Source: Alphaproteobacteria bacterium (lineage in GTDB: Bacteria; Pseudomonadota; Alphaproteobacteria; RF32; CAG-239). From it: 64,000 nucleotides of DNA. Shown piece after piece: positions 9,479 through 17,930 of this stretch. The notes beneath the pieces are model-generated. The model was not told the DNA's origin and did no database searches. It worked only from the letters and a program-made list of their open reading frames with translations. Positions within the stretch are counted from its first letter, which is position 1; each line of letters opens with the position of its first letter. Location of the stretch: positions 1 to 64,000 of the forward strand of contig JAFUEX010000014.1 in assembly GCA_017470165.1 (NCBI GenBank). The letters are read 5' to 3'. Both the position numbers and the translations under genes were made by a program.

Positions 9479-10198
9479 TTATCCCAACTGTTTGATTACG
9501 GCGCAGAAGGCGTCTTCGATGTTGTTGCTTTGGAAACGGCGTTTGAAATCCGCCAAGGGCGAATCGCACACCAACTCGCCTTTGTTTATCAGCAAAACCC
9601 TTTGCGCCAAGGCTTCGACATCTTCCATAATGTGGGTGGAAAGCAAAATGGCGCAGCTGCGGCCATAGTCTTTGAGGAAGGCTCGCAGATTGATTTTTTG
9701 TTGCAAATCGAGCCCTTCGCAAGGCTCGTCCAAAATCAATACATCGGGATGTCCGATGAGCGCACCGGCAATCGCAGTGCGGCGGGAATAACCCTTGGAT
9801 AAGGTTTCGCATTTTTGCATTAATACGGAATTGAGCTCAAGCGCGGCAGCAAGCATATCGCTCCGCAAAGCAAATTCGGATGATGACAGATGCTTGAGGT
9901 CGGCCATAAAGCGCAGATATTCTGCAACCGTCATTTCGGGATAGAGGCCGCCGGATTCCGGAACATAGGCAATATGCGCGGCAAAAGCCGAACGCGAATC
10001 CGCCAGATCGGTATCGCCATAACTCACTTGGCCGGAAAATGTATCATAATAGCCGATAATCGAACGCATCAGAGTGGTTTTGCCGGCGCCGTTGGGCCCT
10101 AAGAGCGCGGTAATTTCGCCGGATGGCAGGCTGAACGACAATTTATGCAAAACCTCAATACGGCCGAAAGATTTGCTCAAATCTTTTACAATCAACAT
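9479..10198 (-). CDS. ABC transporter ATPase, GldA/CcmA-like
   Basis: The 239-residue ATPase has Walker A LLGPNGAGKTTL (~30-41), a Q loop region near YVPESGGLYPEMTV, signature LSKGYSRR (~132) and Walker B DVLILDEP, followed by the switch His in STHIMED. This is the ABC-2 importer/exporter class (NatA, CcmA, GldA). It is the first gene of the leftward run and is divergent from the MlaD genes across 170 bases of AT-rich DNA. Confidence 0.92.
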   Translation of the reverse strand: MLIVKDLSKSFGRIEVLHKLSFSLPSGEITALLGPNGAGKTTLMRSIIGYYDTFSGQVSYGDTDLADSRSAFAAHIAYVPESGGLYPEMTVAEYLRFMADLKHLSSSEFALRSDMLAAALELNSVLMQKCETLSKGYSRRTAIAGALIGHPDVLILDEPCEGLDLQQKINLRAFLKDYGRSCAILLSTHIMEDVEALAQRVLLINKGELVCDSPLADFKRRFQSNNIEDAFCAVIKQLG

Positions 10199-10368
10199 AA
10201 AAAGTTTTTCTCCGATGCGTGGTTGGCAAATTATGGTTTATGATAACACAGATATTTTAAATTTTAACAATTATTTTTATTTTTCAAAATCTTTGATGAC
10301 AAAAGAAATATTTTGTTTTATACAGTTAGTGTTTCTATTAAATATTCAGCAGTGGAAAATTTTGCAAG
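10199..10368. other. AT-rich divergent intergenic region
   Basis: This 170-base region between the leftward ABC operon and the rightward MlaD genes must hold promoters for both. I see only weak candidates on each strand and no hairpin or small gene. Confidence 0.5.
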
Positions 10369-10896
10369 ATGAAGATAATTGAGCTATACACCAAAGATGA
10401 GACCAAAAACCTGAAAATGGGATTGGCGGTTTTGGGAATAATCTTTTTGATATTTTTGATTGTGCTGTTTTCACGCAGCGAAATCGCCCCCAAAGAAGGC
10501 GGCCGATATTATGATTTGTATGCCAGATTCAACCGAACCGACGGCTTGCAGGTCGGAGATGCGGTCAGACTGTCGGGAATCGATGTGGGGCGCGTGACCG
10601 ATGCCAAGCTCGATGAGGGGTTTAAGGCGGTTTTGAAAATGGAAATCAAAGAAGAAATAAAGCTGCCCGATGACAGTTCGGCGGCGATTGTGAGTTTCGG
10701 GATTATGGGCAAAAAGTATATTGAGATTGAGCCGGGAGGAGCTGAGGATATGCTGGAGGCCGGAGATGAGTTTGCCTATACTCAGGATGCGATGGTTTTG
10801 GAAGAATTGATTGAGCGTATTATCGGCATCGGAAAAGCTAAGCGCCAAGCAAAAAAAGACAACAATAAGGAGAACATTGAAAATGAGCAGGATTGA
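10369..10896 (+). CDS. MCE/MlaD-domain protein 1
   Basis: The 175-residue protein has one N-terminal helix (~17-38, MGLAVLGIIFLIFLIVLF). One MCE domain follows (~45-130), with the typical VGDAVRLSGIDVGRV and GIMGKKYIEIEPG motifs. The Lys-rich tail replaces the long helix of larger MCE proteins. The family (MlaD) binds phospholipids in the periplasm for inner-outer membrane lipid transport. No mlaE or mlaF lies next to it. It overlaps the next MCE gene by 14 bases. Confidence 0.85.
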   Translation: MKIIELYTKDETKNLKMGLAVLGIIFLIFLIVLFSRSEIAPKEGGRYYDLYARFNRTDGLQVGDAVRLSGIDVGRVTDAKLDEGFKAVLKMEIKEEIKLPDDSSAAIVSFGIMGKKYIEIEPGGAEDMLEAGDEFAYTQDAMVLEELIERIIGIGKAKRQAKKDNNKENIENEQD

Positions 10897-11353
10897 TTTT
10901 TTTACTTTTAAGCGGCCGGTTGAGACCATTATGGGTGTTTTGGTTTTGGCTTTGGTGGCAGTGTTTTGCTATTTTGCCTATTCGGTATCGGATTTGCAGG
11001 TGGTTAAGGGATATAATGTGAATGCCACATTTTTGAAAGTCGGCGGGTTGAATGTCGGCTCGGATGTGCGGATTAACGGTATCAAAATCGGAACCGTGGT
11101 CAGCCAAAAGCTCGATGAGGAAGATTATACCGCCAAGGTAGTGATGAGTATTGCTTCGAATATCAAGCTGCCGAAAGACAGTGTGGCGGCGATTGTCTCC
11201 GATGGGTTGATGGGTGACAAATTTATCAAAATTGACCCCGGTCATGACAAAGAGATTTTGGCAGACGGCGATCGCTTGGTCAATACCAAGGATTTTAAGA
11301 CAATTGAAGACTTGGTGAGCGAAGTAGTGTTTATGGTAACCGGCGATGAATAA
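10883..11353 (+). CDS. MCE/MlaD-domain protein 2
   Basis: The 156-residue protein repeats the plan of its neighbour: a helix at ~15-36 (MGVLVLALVAVFCYFAYSV) then one MCE domain with VGSDVRINGIKIGTV and GLMGDKFIKIDPG. I chose the ATG at 10883 because AAGGAG lies 10 bases before it and it keeps the N-terminus like MlaD. Upstream codons only read through the neighbour. Its stop overlaps the DUF2155 start by 8 bases, so three genes form one translational unit. A hetero-oligomeric MCE ring is possible but unproven. Confidence 0.87.
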   Translation: MSRIDFFTFKRPVETIMGVLVLALVAVFCYFAYSVSDLQVVKGYNVNATFLKVGGLNVGSDVRINGIKIGTVVSQKLDEEDYTAKVVMSIASNIKLPKDSVAAIVSDGLMGDKFIKIDPGHDKEILADGDRLVNTKDFKTIEDLVSEVVFMVTGDE

Positions 11354-12119
11354 AATCAGAGCTGTTGTTGCTGTTACCTTGGGGGCGGCCGTAATCGGAT
11401 GGCATTACGAAGCCCAGGCCGACGATTTGGATACCAATATCGCGCGGATGCAGGCTATGGACAAGATTACGGGACAAGTTACCGAGGTGGATGTTCCGGT
11501 GGGTGGTATTGCCAATTATGGCAGTTTTTCGGTGTTGGTGCGCAAATGCGTAACCCGTTCGCCGGAAGAGACGCCGGAGAGCACGGCTTTTGTTGATGTG
11601 GTTGACAATTATGCCTCGGATAATCCGGTGAATATTTTTAAGGGGTGGATGTTTGCTTCGTCGCCGAGTTTGAGTGCGGTTGAACATCCGATTTATGATA
11701 TTTGGCTGCTGAAATGCTATAACGGGAAGGTGGACAAGGCAGCTCTGCTGGATGCCGCACAGCTTGCCATGCGCGATGAGCTGCCGATGCAGCGGCAGAA
11801 ACCGGTGAAGGTGAATGTGGGCGATATTGCCGATATGACCGACGCGGCATCTGATGAGACAACGACGGAAGCCGCGGCTGAAAAAGCCCTCCCTGCCAAC
11901 AAAGAAGCAACGCTTGAGACCTCGGAAGATGAGATTGACTTTGCCTCGGAGGGAGAAGAAGACGACAATGCGGTTGATGAGAGCAGCGCAAATGCCGAAG
12001 AACCGAAGTTTGAGGCGGATATTGTTATCGGCTCACAAGGCGGTGAGCTGACGATAACCGAAACCAAGCCGCAAACTCCGATAAGCGAAGAAACTCCTGA
12101 CGAAACAACGACGGAATAA
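11346..12119 (+). CDS. DUF2155 secreted protein
   Basis: The 257-residue protein has a signal peptide ending near YEAQA (~25). A ~100-residue DUF2155 domain follows, with the conserved KITGQVTEVDVPVGG start, two cysteines (VRKCVTR and LLKCYNG) and FKGWMFASSPSLSAVEHP in between. An acidic low-complexity tail (~150-257, rich in Glu, Thr, Ala) fills the remainder. DUF2155 is characteristic of Alphaproteobacteria and usually follows mlaD-like genes, as here. Its function is unknown. The long acidic tail looks lineage-specific. Confidence 0.85.
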   Translation: MNKIRAVVAVTLGAAVIGWHYEAQADDLDTNIARMQAMDKITGQVTEVDVPVGGIANYGSFSVLVRKCVTRSPEETPESTAFVDVVDNYASDNPVNIFKGWMFASSPSLSAVEHPIYDIWLLKCYNGKVDKAALLDAAQLAMRDELPMQRQKPVKVNVGDIADMTDAASDETTTEAAAEKALPANKEATLETSEDEIDFASEGEEDDNAVDESSANAEEPKFEADIVIGSQGGELTITETKPQTPISEETPDETTTE

Positions 12120-12147
12120 TTGCGGAAACCGCGAGATGGAAAAGGCA

Positions 12148-15100
12148 CTAGCGCTGTACGGAGCGTTTGGTGGGGGTGGCAGGTGCGCCTTTGGCTGATT
12201 TGGCTTTATCCTTTTTCCATTCTTTGATGTATTTGGACTGTTTATCATTTCGGCCTTGGGTAGGCAAAAGCCCTAATGAGGCGATAGCACCGATACCAAG
12301 CATTTTTTCAAAAACATCCTGCGCCTTGCGATGAATTTCATCTTTGGTGGGAGTATGAGTATCTTTTTCCTCGGCGGCTGAAGAATCCGGCGAAGATGAT
12401 GATTTATCTTGAGATTGTGCCTTAACCTCGGCCGAAGATGAAGAGTTATGGGAAGATGATTGCTGGGGCTGGGTTGAGGTGCGCTGGTGTTCGGCAGCAT
12501 CGCCGGAGTTGTTATTATCCGTGGCAGAGTTGCCCTCGGAGATGAACGGGCTATTTTGACCGTCAAAATAGCTGATATCTTCCCCTTGTTTGAGGGTGCG
12601 GAATGTTAAGTTGCCATCTTTGTCATAAAACAAAGTGTCAGAACCGGTGAGATTGCCCTGTTCATCATAGATGAAAGTGGTTTTGTACCAATCGCCATCC
12701 TGATTGGTTTTTACCTCGTACAATGCGTGATTATCGTCGCTTACGACCTCGGTTTTGTTGCAGGATTCGTAATTGACGCGGTGTTCCAAACCATCATCGC
12801 TGTAAAACAGCTCTTGGCCATGCACAATATGCCCGTCGGCGATATAGTGGTGAACAAAGTTAACATTGCCGTTGGCATCTTCGGTATAGCTATAATTTTC
12901 CACGGCCCGCTGTGTTCCGTCAGCGTCGCGGTGAATGATGCTCTCGCCTATCGGGTTGCCATTATCATCGTAAGTGAAATTGTGGGTTTGCGTGTCACCC
13001 AATTGATGATAGGTCTCGTAGGAAGTGATTTGATGATTGTCATCATAGACAAAATCGCGACTGGTGGCATAAACCTGACCATTAGTATCAGCATCCTCCC
13101 GCGTGATAATGTGGCCGGTGTCTTTGTCTTGTACGATGGTAACAGAGCCTTGACACTCGCCCAATTGGGAGCCGTCTTCGGTGCCGGCATAGCGGGTGTA
13201 GGTGGTGACCTTGTTGGTAGAGGCATCATACCAGACCTCGCCCTCGCGATGCTCAGTGAGATTGCCGTCAACATCGTGCACATCGGCAGTGAACTGTCCG
13301 CTGTTTTCGTCCATATAAATTTCGATGGCATTGCCGCGGGCATCAAACTCTCCGGTGGGCGGAATATAATCAGAATCCGGCGAAGTCTCGTCATAGGAAT
13401 TATCTGCCGGCTGATTTTGTCCGTTATCCGCGGAATAGTCGGATTCGTTTGAATAATTGGCGGAAGACGATGGTGCATTTTGCTCCATAGAATAATATTT
13501 GGCGTCGGTAACAAGTTTGCCATTGTCATCATAAATCAATTTGTGATAATCATCATAAACATCGGCCTCTTGACCCGAAAGATAAGTTGTGTCAATATCG
13601 TCTTTAACCATATATCCTTTGGGTAATGATGAGGGTGCGGTGACCTCATGAGCGGTGGTCTCGGGGGTCTCAACCTCGTATTCATATGATGAGCCACCGG
13701 TGGGTATAACATTGCTCATACTTTGCTCATCATAATTATCATCCACCAAGAAGCGCATACCTCGGGGGCGATAACCATACGGATGGCGTCCATAGGGATG
13801 TCCATGCATGGTATCTCTGGCGCGCATCTCGTGAGTTATTGAGTGCTCATCAGGGTCGGGGCCGCCATAATGCCGATTGAGCCGGACATCGCGCGTATCC
13901 ATAGAATCATAAACGTCATCATGGGTAATGTTTTCAATGCCGCTGTCGTTGCTGTTAAACCCGTTGATGACTTGCGAACGGGTGATGTCATTGCCCTCGC
14001 GGTCCATCTCGCCGGTTAAAGAAGAGCGGCTGAAACCGGTGTCATTGACCTCGCCATGGTCATCCATAAGATTAGCAAAATTTATGTCGCCGGTTTTCTC
14101 CGGAGTGTTGAGCAGCTTGTCATAGTCGCTTTGATAAGATGGCGGCGGGGTGATTTTGACCGTTTTGGAAGTATGCTGCACCCGCGGACGATGAGTGGGA
14201 TGGCCTTTTCCGCCGGGAGACGGCTGCTCGGGCTGCGGGGTTTCGTCCAAGGTTTCGGACGGGGCGACTGGCTCAGGGTCTTTGTGAAAAAAAGACTTTA
14301 CCTTGCCAAATACATTGCCAAAGAAATCACCCACCGGACCGGTGACCTTGCTCATAAGCTCGTGGCCGGTATCGGTATGGGCAGTCAAGGCGCCGAAAGT
14401 GAGCAATCCACTGGCGGCAGCACCTAGCAGAGCTTTTCCTTTTTTGCCTTGTTTCATATTGTCAAAAAAGGCCTCGTTGCTAAAGGCTCGGGCGCCGGAG
14501 ACTGCAATCTTGGGAATAAGCAGTTGCTCAAGGCCTAAAGATACGCCGCCGGCAAGCAGCGTAGTGCCGATTGACAACCCCAATTCGACCATCCGAACGG
14601 GTTTCTCTTTAAGGTGTTGCCACAGAGTTTTACCATTAGCACGGGCGGTGCGACGATGTTGCCTAAATAATTTAAAAGTACGCCAGGCTGCCAGACCGGC
14701 CACAACCGCAGTGCCGCCGAAATAAGCCAGTGCACCGGTTGCCAACAACGTAGCACCTTTTTTGGCCCACTGCCATTTTTTGCCGTATTTCTTGCCCATT
14801 CGGCTATCAAAATTTTTGATACGTTGCAACAGTGTCGGACGCTGGGTTTGCTGTTGGAGTTCCTCACCGTATCTTTCGACAGCTTGATGGTGCACCGCCA
14901 TTGTCTGGGTTACCACGTCAGGCGACAATTTGAGCTTGCGGCGGCCGGCGACGACATCGCGGATAAACTCGCTATATTCAGCATTGATGCGGAGTTTTGC
15001 TTTGTCGGAAAGGTCGCTGAAATTATACCCGCGGTCGTATGCCAGTTGATTGACTATCAACTCATAGGTGATGGAGCTCATATTGTCTTTGAGCAACTCC

Positions 15101-15543
15101 GGATAATTGCCGCGGCCGGATGACTGGAACATCTGCATCCGCGCCTCGCACTGCGCCAGATAAAAGGCGAGTTCTCGCACCTCGGGGTCGACCTTTTTGC
15201 CGGAGGTAAAATTGTCATAACACGATATGGTTTCGGCAAATTCAGCATCAACGCGAGCCAGAGAATCAATAGTATGTTTTTGCTCTTGGATATCACAATA
15301 GCCGTCAATTCGCTCGGCCAAGGCTGCATCGGGGATTACACCTAAGGGCTCGGGCTCAATCTGCAAACCGTCGCCGGTCGGGGTTATCCCATGAGATAAG
15401 AGATATTTGTCAGCAAATTTTTTACCTGCAGGAAGTTTCAAAAAGGTCTCCAGTGATTTGTCGGCATTATCAGGAATGCGGCACCAATCATCATAAGCCT
15501 TGCGGCCTTCGTCATCCAAATCGCGATAGGTTATCTCGACCAT
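12148..15543 (-). CDS. Large YD-repeat-like protein of unknown function
   Basis: I do not recognise this 1131-residue protein. The ATG at 15543 is chosen because AAGGGTGAG lies just upstream. Residues 1-240 are helical and charged, without a signal peptide. Three hydrophobic stretches follow (~265-290, ~325-350, ~380-397), separated by basic loops. Residues ~420-690 are low-complexity Pro/Ser/Asp/His-rich, including a PYGRHPYGYRPRG stretch. Residues ~690-1010 hold about ten imperfect ~30-residue repeats with cores such as FTYDDNGNPI, FIYDEQGNLTG and FYDKDGNLT, similar in style to Rhs/YD or MORN-variant repeats. A Ser-rich spacer and a basic C-terminus close it. It could be surface-associated or an effector. 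No toxin domain is visible. It converges on the DUF2155 gene with 28 bases between stops. Confidence 0.8.
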   Translation of the reverse strand: MVEITYRDLDDEGRKAYDDWCRIPDNADKSLETFLKLPAGKKFADKYLLSHGITPTGDGLQIEPEPLGVIPDAALAERIDGYCDIQEQKHTIDSLARVDAEFAETISCYDNFTSGKKVDPEVRELAFYLAQCEARMQMFQSSGRGNYPELLKDNMSSITYELIVNQLAYDRGYNFSDLSDKAKLRINAEYSEFIRDVVAGRRKLKLSPDVVTQTMAVHHQAVERYGEELQQQTQRPTLLQRIKNFDSRMGKKYGKKWQWAKKGATLLATGALAYFGGTAVVAGLAAWRTFKLFRQHRRTARANGKTLWQHLKEKPVRMVELGLSIGTTLLAGGVSLGLEQLLIPKIAVSGARAFSNEAFFDNMKQGKKGKALLGAAASGLLTFGALTAHTDTGHELMSKVTGPVGDFFGNVFGKVKSFFHKDPEPVAPSETLDETPQPEQPSPGGKGHPTHRPRVQHTSKTVKITPPPSYQSDYDKLLNTPEKTGDINFANLMDDHGEVNDTGFSRSSLTGEMDREGNDITRSQVINGFNSNDSGIENITHDDVYDSMDTRDVRLNRHYGGPDPDEHSITHEMRARDTMHGHPYGRHPYGYRPRGMRFLVDDNYDEQSMSNVIPTGGSSYEYEVETPETTAHEVTAPSSLPKGYMVKDDIDTTYLSGQEADVYDDYHKLIYDDNGKLVTDAKYYSMEQNAPSSSANYSNESDYSADNGQNQPADNSYDETSPDSDYIPPTGEFDARGNAIEIYMDENSGQFTADVHDVDGNLTEHREGEVWYDASTNKVTTYTRYAGTEDGSQLGECQGSVTIVQDKDTGHIITREDADTNGQVYATSRDFVYDDNHQITSYETYHQLGDTQTHNFTYDDNGNPIGESIIHRDADGTQRAVENYSYTEDANGNVNFVHHYIADGHIVHGQELFYSDDGLEHRVNYESCNKTEVVSDDNHALYEVKTNQDGDWYKTTFIYDEQGNLTGSDTLFYDKDGNLTFRTLKQGEDISYFDGQNSPFISEGNSATDNNNSGDAAEHQRTSTQPQQSSSHNSSSSAEVKAQSQDKSSSSPDSSAAEEKDTHTPTKDEIHRKAQDVFEKMLGIGAIASLGLLPTQGRNDKQSKYIKEWKKDKAKSAKGAPATPTKRSVQR

Positions 15544-15672
15544 AATCTCACCCTTAAAAAAACAAAATTCCACTCAATTTAGCATTATAATAACATAAAA
15601 TTAAGATTAAGTAAAGATATTTTAGACAAAAAAGCTGAGAAATTGGCAAAAAAAACGAGTGTTCTTTGACGG

Positions 15673-15725
15673 TGAGACCCCCTATTTTTCTGTGACTTCC
15701 GTCACAGAAAAAGGGGTGACAGCAT
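15673..15725. repeat. Dispersed palindromic repeat, copy 1
   Basis: The copy reads TGAGACCCCC, then a perfect 11-bp stem (15686-15696 with 15701-15711, TTTTCTGTGAC paired to GTCACAGAAAA), then GGGGTGACAG. The outer flanks also pair, giving a long imperfect hairpin like a REP element. Confidence 0.7.
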
Positions 15726-15838
15726 AATGAAAAGGGGACAGTATAGGGAAAAGCCACAGCACTACTGTCACCAATCTATAGCGTTCAGCTCCGACGCTGC
15801 GATGAGCGGTCTGTTGGTCGTAGTGTCCTTGTGACAAG

Positions 15839-15880
15839 GAGACCCCTTACTCGCCGCTACGCGGCTCGGGGGTGACATTC
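15839..15880. repeat. Dispersed palindromic repeat, copy 2
   Basis: GAGACCCCTTACTC is followed by a GCCGC-TAC-GCGGC hairpin and CTCGGGGGTGACATTC. The flanks match copy 4 at 24666 almost base for base, while the stem differs with compensating changes. Confidence 0.7.
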
Positions 15881-15887
15881 CTCGGAG

Positions 15888-15943
15888 GACGATGAGACCC
15901 CTGATTTTTCTGCGGCTTGCACCGCAGAAAAAGGGATGACAGT
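15888..15943. repeat. Dispersed palindromic repeat, copy 3
   Basis: GACGATGAGACCCCTG is followed by a TTTTTCTGCGG / CCGCAGAAAAA stem and GGGATGACAGT. The stem resembles copy 1 with paired substitutions. Confidence 0.7.
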
Positions 15944-16108
15944 GCTGGAAAGAAAGGGGGATAGCATAAAGAAAAAAAGGGGTGACATGGAAAGGAGGAG
16001 CCGCTCGGGGGGGGGGGCAGGAGGGGAGAGGCAGCTCAATAAGGGCATTCCCTTTAGAGAGGGGACAGAAGAAGAAAAAGGAGGATAATCGTTATTTTTT
16101 TGAAAATT

Positions 16109-16137
16109 TTGCTTGATAATATAAAAAAATGTGTTAT
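16109..16137 (+). promoter_or_regulatory. Promoter of tRNA-Pro
   Basis: TTGCTT at 16109-16114 and TGTTAT at 16132-16137 are 17 bases apart, 23 bases before the tRNA. Confidence 0.5.
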
Positions 16138-16160
16138 CAATGGCGAAGTTGATTGGTTGG

Positions 16161-16237
16161 CGGATTGTAGTTCAGCCTGGTAGAACGCTTCGTTCGGGAC
16201 GAAGAGGTCGCTGGTTCAAGTCCAGTCAATCCGACCA
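16161..16237 (+). tRNA. tRNA-Pro (anticodon CGG)
   Basis: A complete 77-base cloverleaf. The 7-bp acceptor CGGATTG/CAATCCG starts with the C1-G72 pair typical of proline tRNAs. The D arm is GTTC/GAAC, the anticodon stem is CTTCG/CGAAG with loop TTCGGGA (anticodon CGG), and the T loop is TTCAAGT. The CCA end is encoded. Confidence 0.95.
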
Positions 16238-16245
16238 ATAATATA

Positions 16246-16270
16246 GCATCCTTGAGGGGTGCTTTTTTTT
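16246..16270 (+). terminator. Terminator of tRNA-Pro
   Basis: GCATCC (16246-16251) pairs with GGGTGC (16257-16262) and is followed by eight T, 8 bases after the CCA end. Confidence 0.88.
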
Positions 16271-16387
16271 GTTAAGTACAAGCAACCGATCTCTCAAACG
16301 AGCGAAAATGCCGGTTTGACCACCGGCTATAGGCAGCATATCTGGCCCAAGGGGGATGGTTATTTGCTTTGGTAAGATATTTTTTGT

Positions 16388-16416
16388 TTGAAAATAAAAT
16401 AACTTGTGTTTATAGT
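16388..16416 (+). promoter_or_regulatory. Promoter of lysS
   Basis: TTGAAA at 16388 and TATAGT at 16411 are separated by 17 bases, 38 bases before the lysS start. Confidence 0.6.
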
Positions 16417-16453
16417 GGTGCAAGTTTGAAAATATATTTACGGGAAAAAAATA

Positions 16454-17926
16454 ATGTCCAATGAAACTAACATCCATCGCGAATCGCGCTTGAATAAGCT
16501 GCGCGATTTGCAAGAAAAAGGCTACAACCCTTATCCTTATTGTTTTAAGCCGGATGCCAAGGCGGCCGATTTGCAGGAAAAATACAAAGATTTGGCTGCA
16601 GGTGAAGACACCGCCGATCGGGTGACAATTGCTGGTCGGGCGATGGCGGTGCGCAACAGCGGGATGTTTATTGATGTGAAAGATATGAGCGGCAAAATTC
16701 AGGCTTTTTGCCACAAAAATCATCTCGGTGAAGATGATTTGGCGCGCCTGAAGGATTTGGATGTCGGCGATATCGTGGGGATTTCGGGATATGTGCGGCG
16801 CACCCCCCGCGGCGAGCTGTCTATCGCGGCCGAGCATTTTGACATTATTGCTAAGTCTCTGCAGGCACTGCCGGAGAAATTTCACGGCCTGACCGATGTG
16901 GATGCCAGATATCGTCAACGCTATGTCGATTTTATTATGAACGACGAAAGCAAAGAAATTTATCGCAAGCGCTGCGAGATTATTGCTGCTGTGCGGCGCT
17001 ATTTTGAAGAAAACGGCTTTTTGGAGGTGGAAACCCCGATGCTGCATCCGATTATGGGCGGCGCTTCGGCCAAACCGTTTATTACACACCACAACACGCT
17101 GGATATGGATTTGTATTTGCGTATTGCTCCGGAATTGTATCTGAAAAAGCTGGTGGTTGGCGGATTTGACCGCGTGTTTGAAATCGGGCGGAATTTCCGC
17201 AACGAAGGTATCGACAAATCACATAACCCCGAGTTTACTGCAGTGGAGGCCTATCAGGCTTATGGCGATTATAATGATATGGCAGAACTAATCCCCAATC
17301 TTATTCGCTATGCGGCGCAAAAAGTTTTGGGCACGACGACGATTAAGGTTAACGGGGCGGAAATTGATTTGAGCAAGCCCTTTGCCCGCAAGTCGATGAT
17401 TGAGCTGGTTAAAGAGGCGACCGGCGCTGATTTCTTGAGTGTCGAGAGCTTGGAAGAAGCAATTGCTTTGGCCAAGTCGGTCGGAGTGGATGCCGGCGAG
17501 TGTATCTCGTGGGGCAAGGTGGTTTCCGAGGTGTTTGATGCCAAAGTTGAGCCCAATTTGATACAGCCGATTTTGGTGATGGATATGCCGCGCGATATTT
17601 CGCCTTTGGCCAAAACTCATCGCAGCAATCCGCGGCTGGTGGAGCATTTTGATGCTTATGTTGCAGGAATGGAGGTCGGATGCGCGTACTCAGAGCTTTC
17701 TAACCCCTTGGAGCAGCGCGAACGCTTTGAGGCGCAAGGCAAAGACCGCGAAAAAGGCGATGCGGAAGCTCAGATGATGGATGAAGATTTTATCTGCGCT
17801 TTGGAAAACGGATTTCCTCCCACCTGCGGAATGGGAATGGGGCTGGATCGTTTGGCGATTTTGCTCACCGGTGCTGAGACCATCCGTGATGTGATTGCTT
17901 TCCCAACCTTAAGAAGAAAAGAGTAG
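16454..17926 (+). CDS. lysS: Lysyl-tRNA synthetase, class II
   Basis: The 490-residue enzyme attaches lysine to tRNA-Lys. An OB-fold anticodon-binding domain fills residues ~50-150. The class II catalytic core follows, with motif 2 [13 protein letters not shown] (~240) and motif 3 [15 protein letters not shown] (~460). Length and architecture are normal. Most Alphaproteobacteria use the unrelated class I LysRS, so a class II enzyme is notable here. It has its own promoter, and the next gene begins 4 bases after its stop. Confidence 0.96.
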   Translation: MSNETNIHRESRLNKLRDLQEKGYNPYPYCFKPDAKAADLQEKYKDLAAGEDTADRVTIAGRAMAVRNSGMFIDVKDMSGKIQAFCHKNHLGEDDLARLKDLDVGDIVGISGYVRRTPRGELSIAAEHFDIIAKSLQALPEKFHGLTDVDARYRQRYVDFIMNDESKEIYRKRCEIIAAVRRYFEENGFLEVETPMLHPIMGGASAKPFITHHNTLDMDLYLRIAPELYLKKLVVGGFDRVFEIGRNFRNEGIDKSHNPEFTAVEAYQAYGDYNDMAELIPNLIRYAAQKVLGTTTIKVNGAEIDLSKPFARKSMIELVKEATGADFLSVESLEEAIALAKSVGVDAGECISWGKVVSEVFDAKVEPNLIQPILVMDMPRDISPLAKTHRSNPRLVEHFDAYVAGMEVGCAYSELSNPLEQRERFEAQGKDREKGDAEAQMMDEDFICALENGFPPTCGMGMGLDRLAILLTGAETIRDVIAFPTLRRKE

Positions 17927-17930
17927 CCGT

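Larger units (their letters stand above)
15544..16108. other. Gene-free region with clustered palindromic repeats
   Basis: About 565 bases without a credible gene. The part next to the large gene is AT-rich. From 15670 on there are three hairpin repeats bounded by GAGACCCC and GGGGTGAC, further loose GGGGTGACA and GGGGACAG copies, and a run of eleven G at 16007-16017. Short frames here are Pro/Ser-rich and lack ribosome sites. Confidence 0.7.

Noticed and set aside
8742-9812. Longer open frame for the ABC-2 permease
   Set aside because: The extra 113 codons overlap the ATPase gene in another frame and encode an Arg/His-rich string. The ATG at 9473 follows the ATPase stop directly.
12727-13452. 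241-codon Ile/Val-rich plus-strand frame
   Set aside because: It is antisense to the Asp/Asn-rich YD repeats, which produces Ile/Val codons on the other strand.
15673-16017. CRISPR-like array
   Set aside because: Copies are irregularly spaced, palindromic and without uniform spacers, so they are REP-like rather than CRISPR.
16226-17092. 288-codon minus-strand frame opposite lysS
   Set aside because: It is antisense to a clear synthetase, has no homology signs and starts without a ribosome site.
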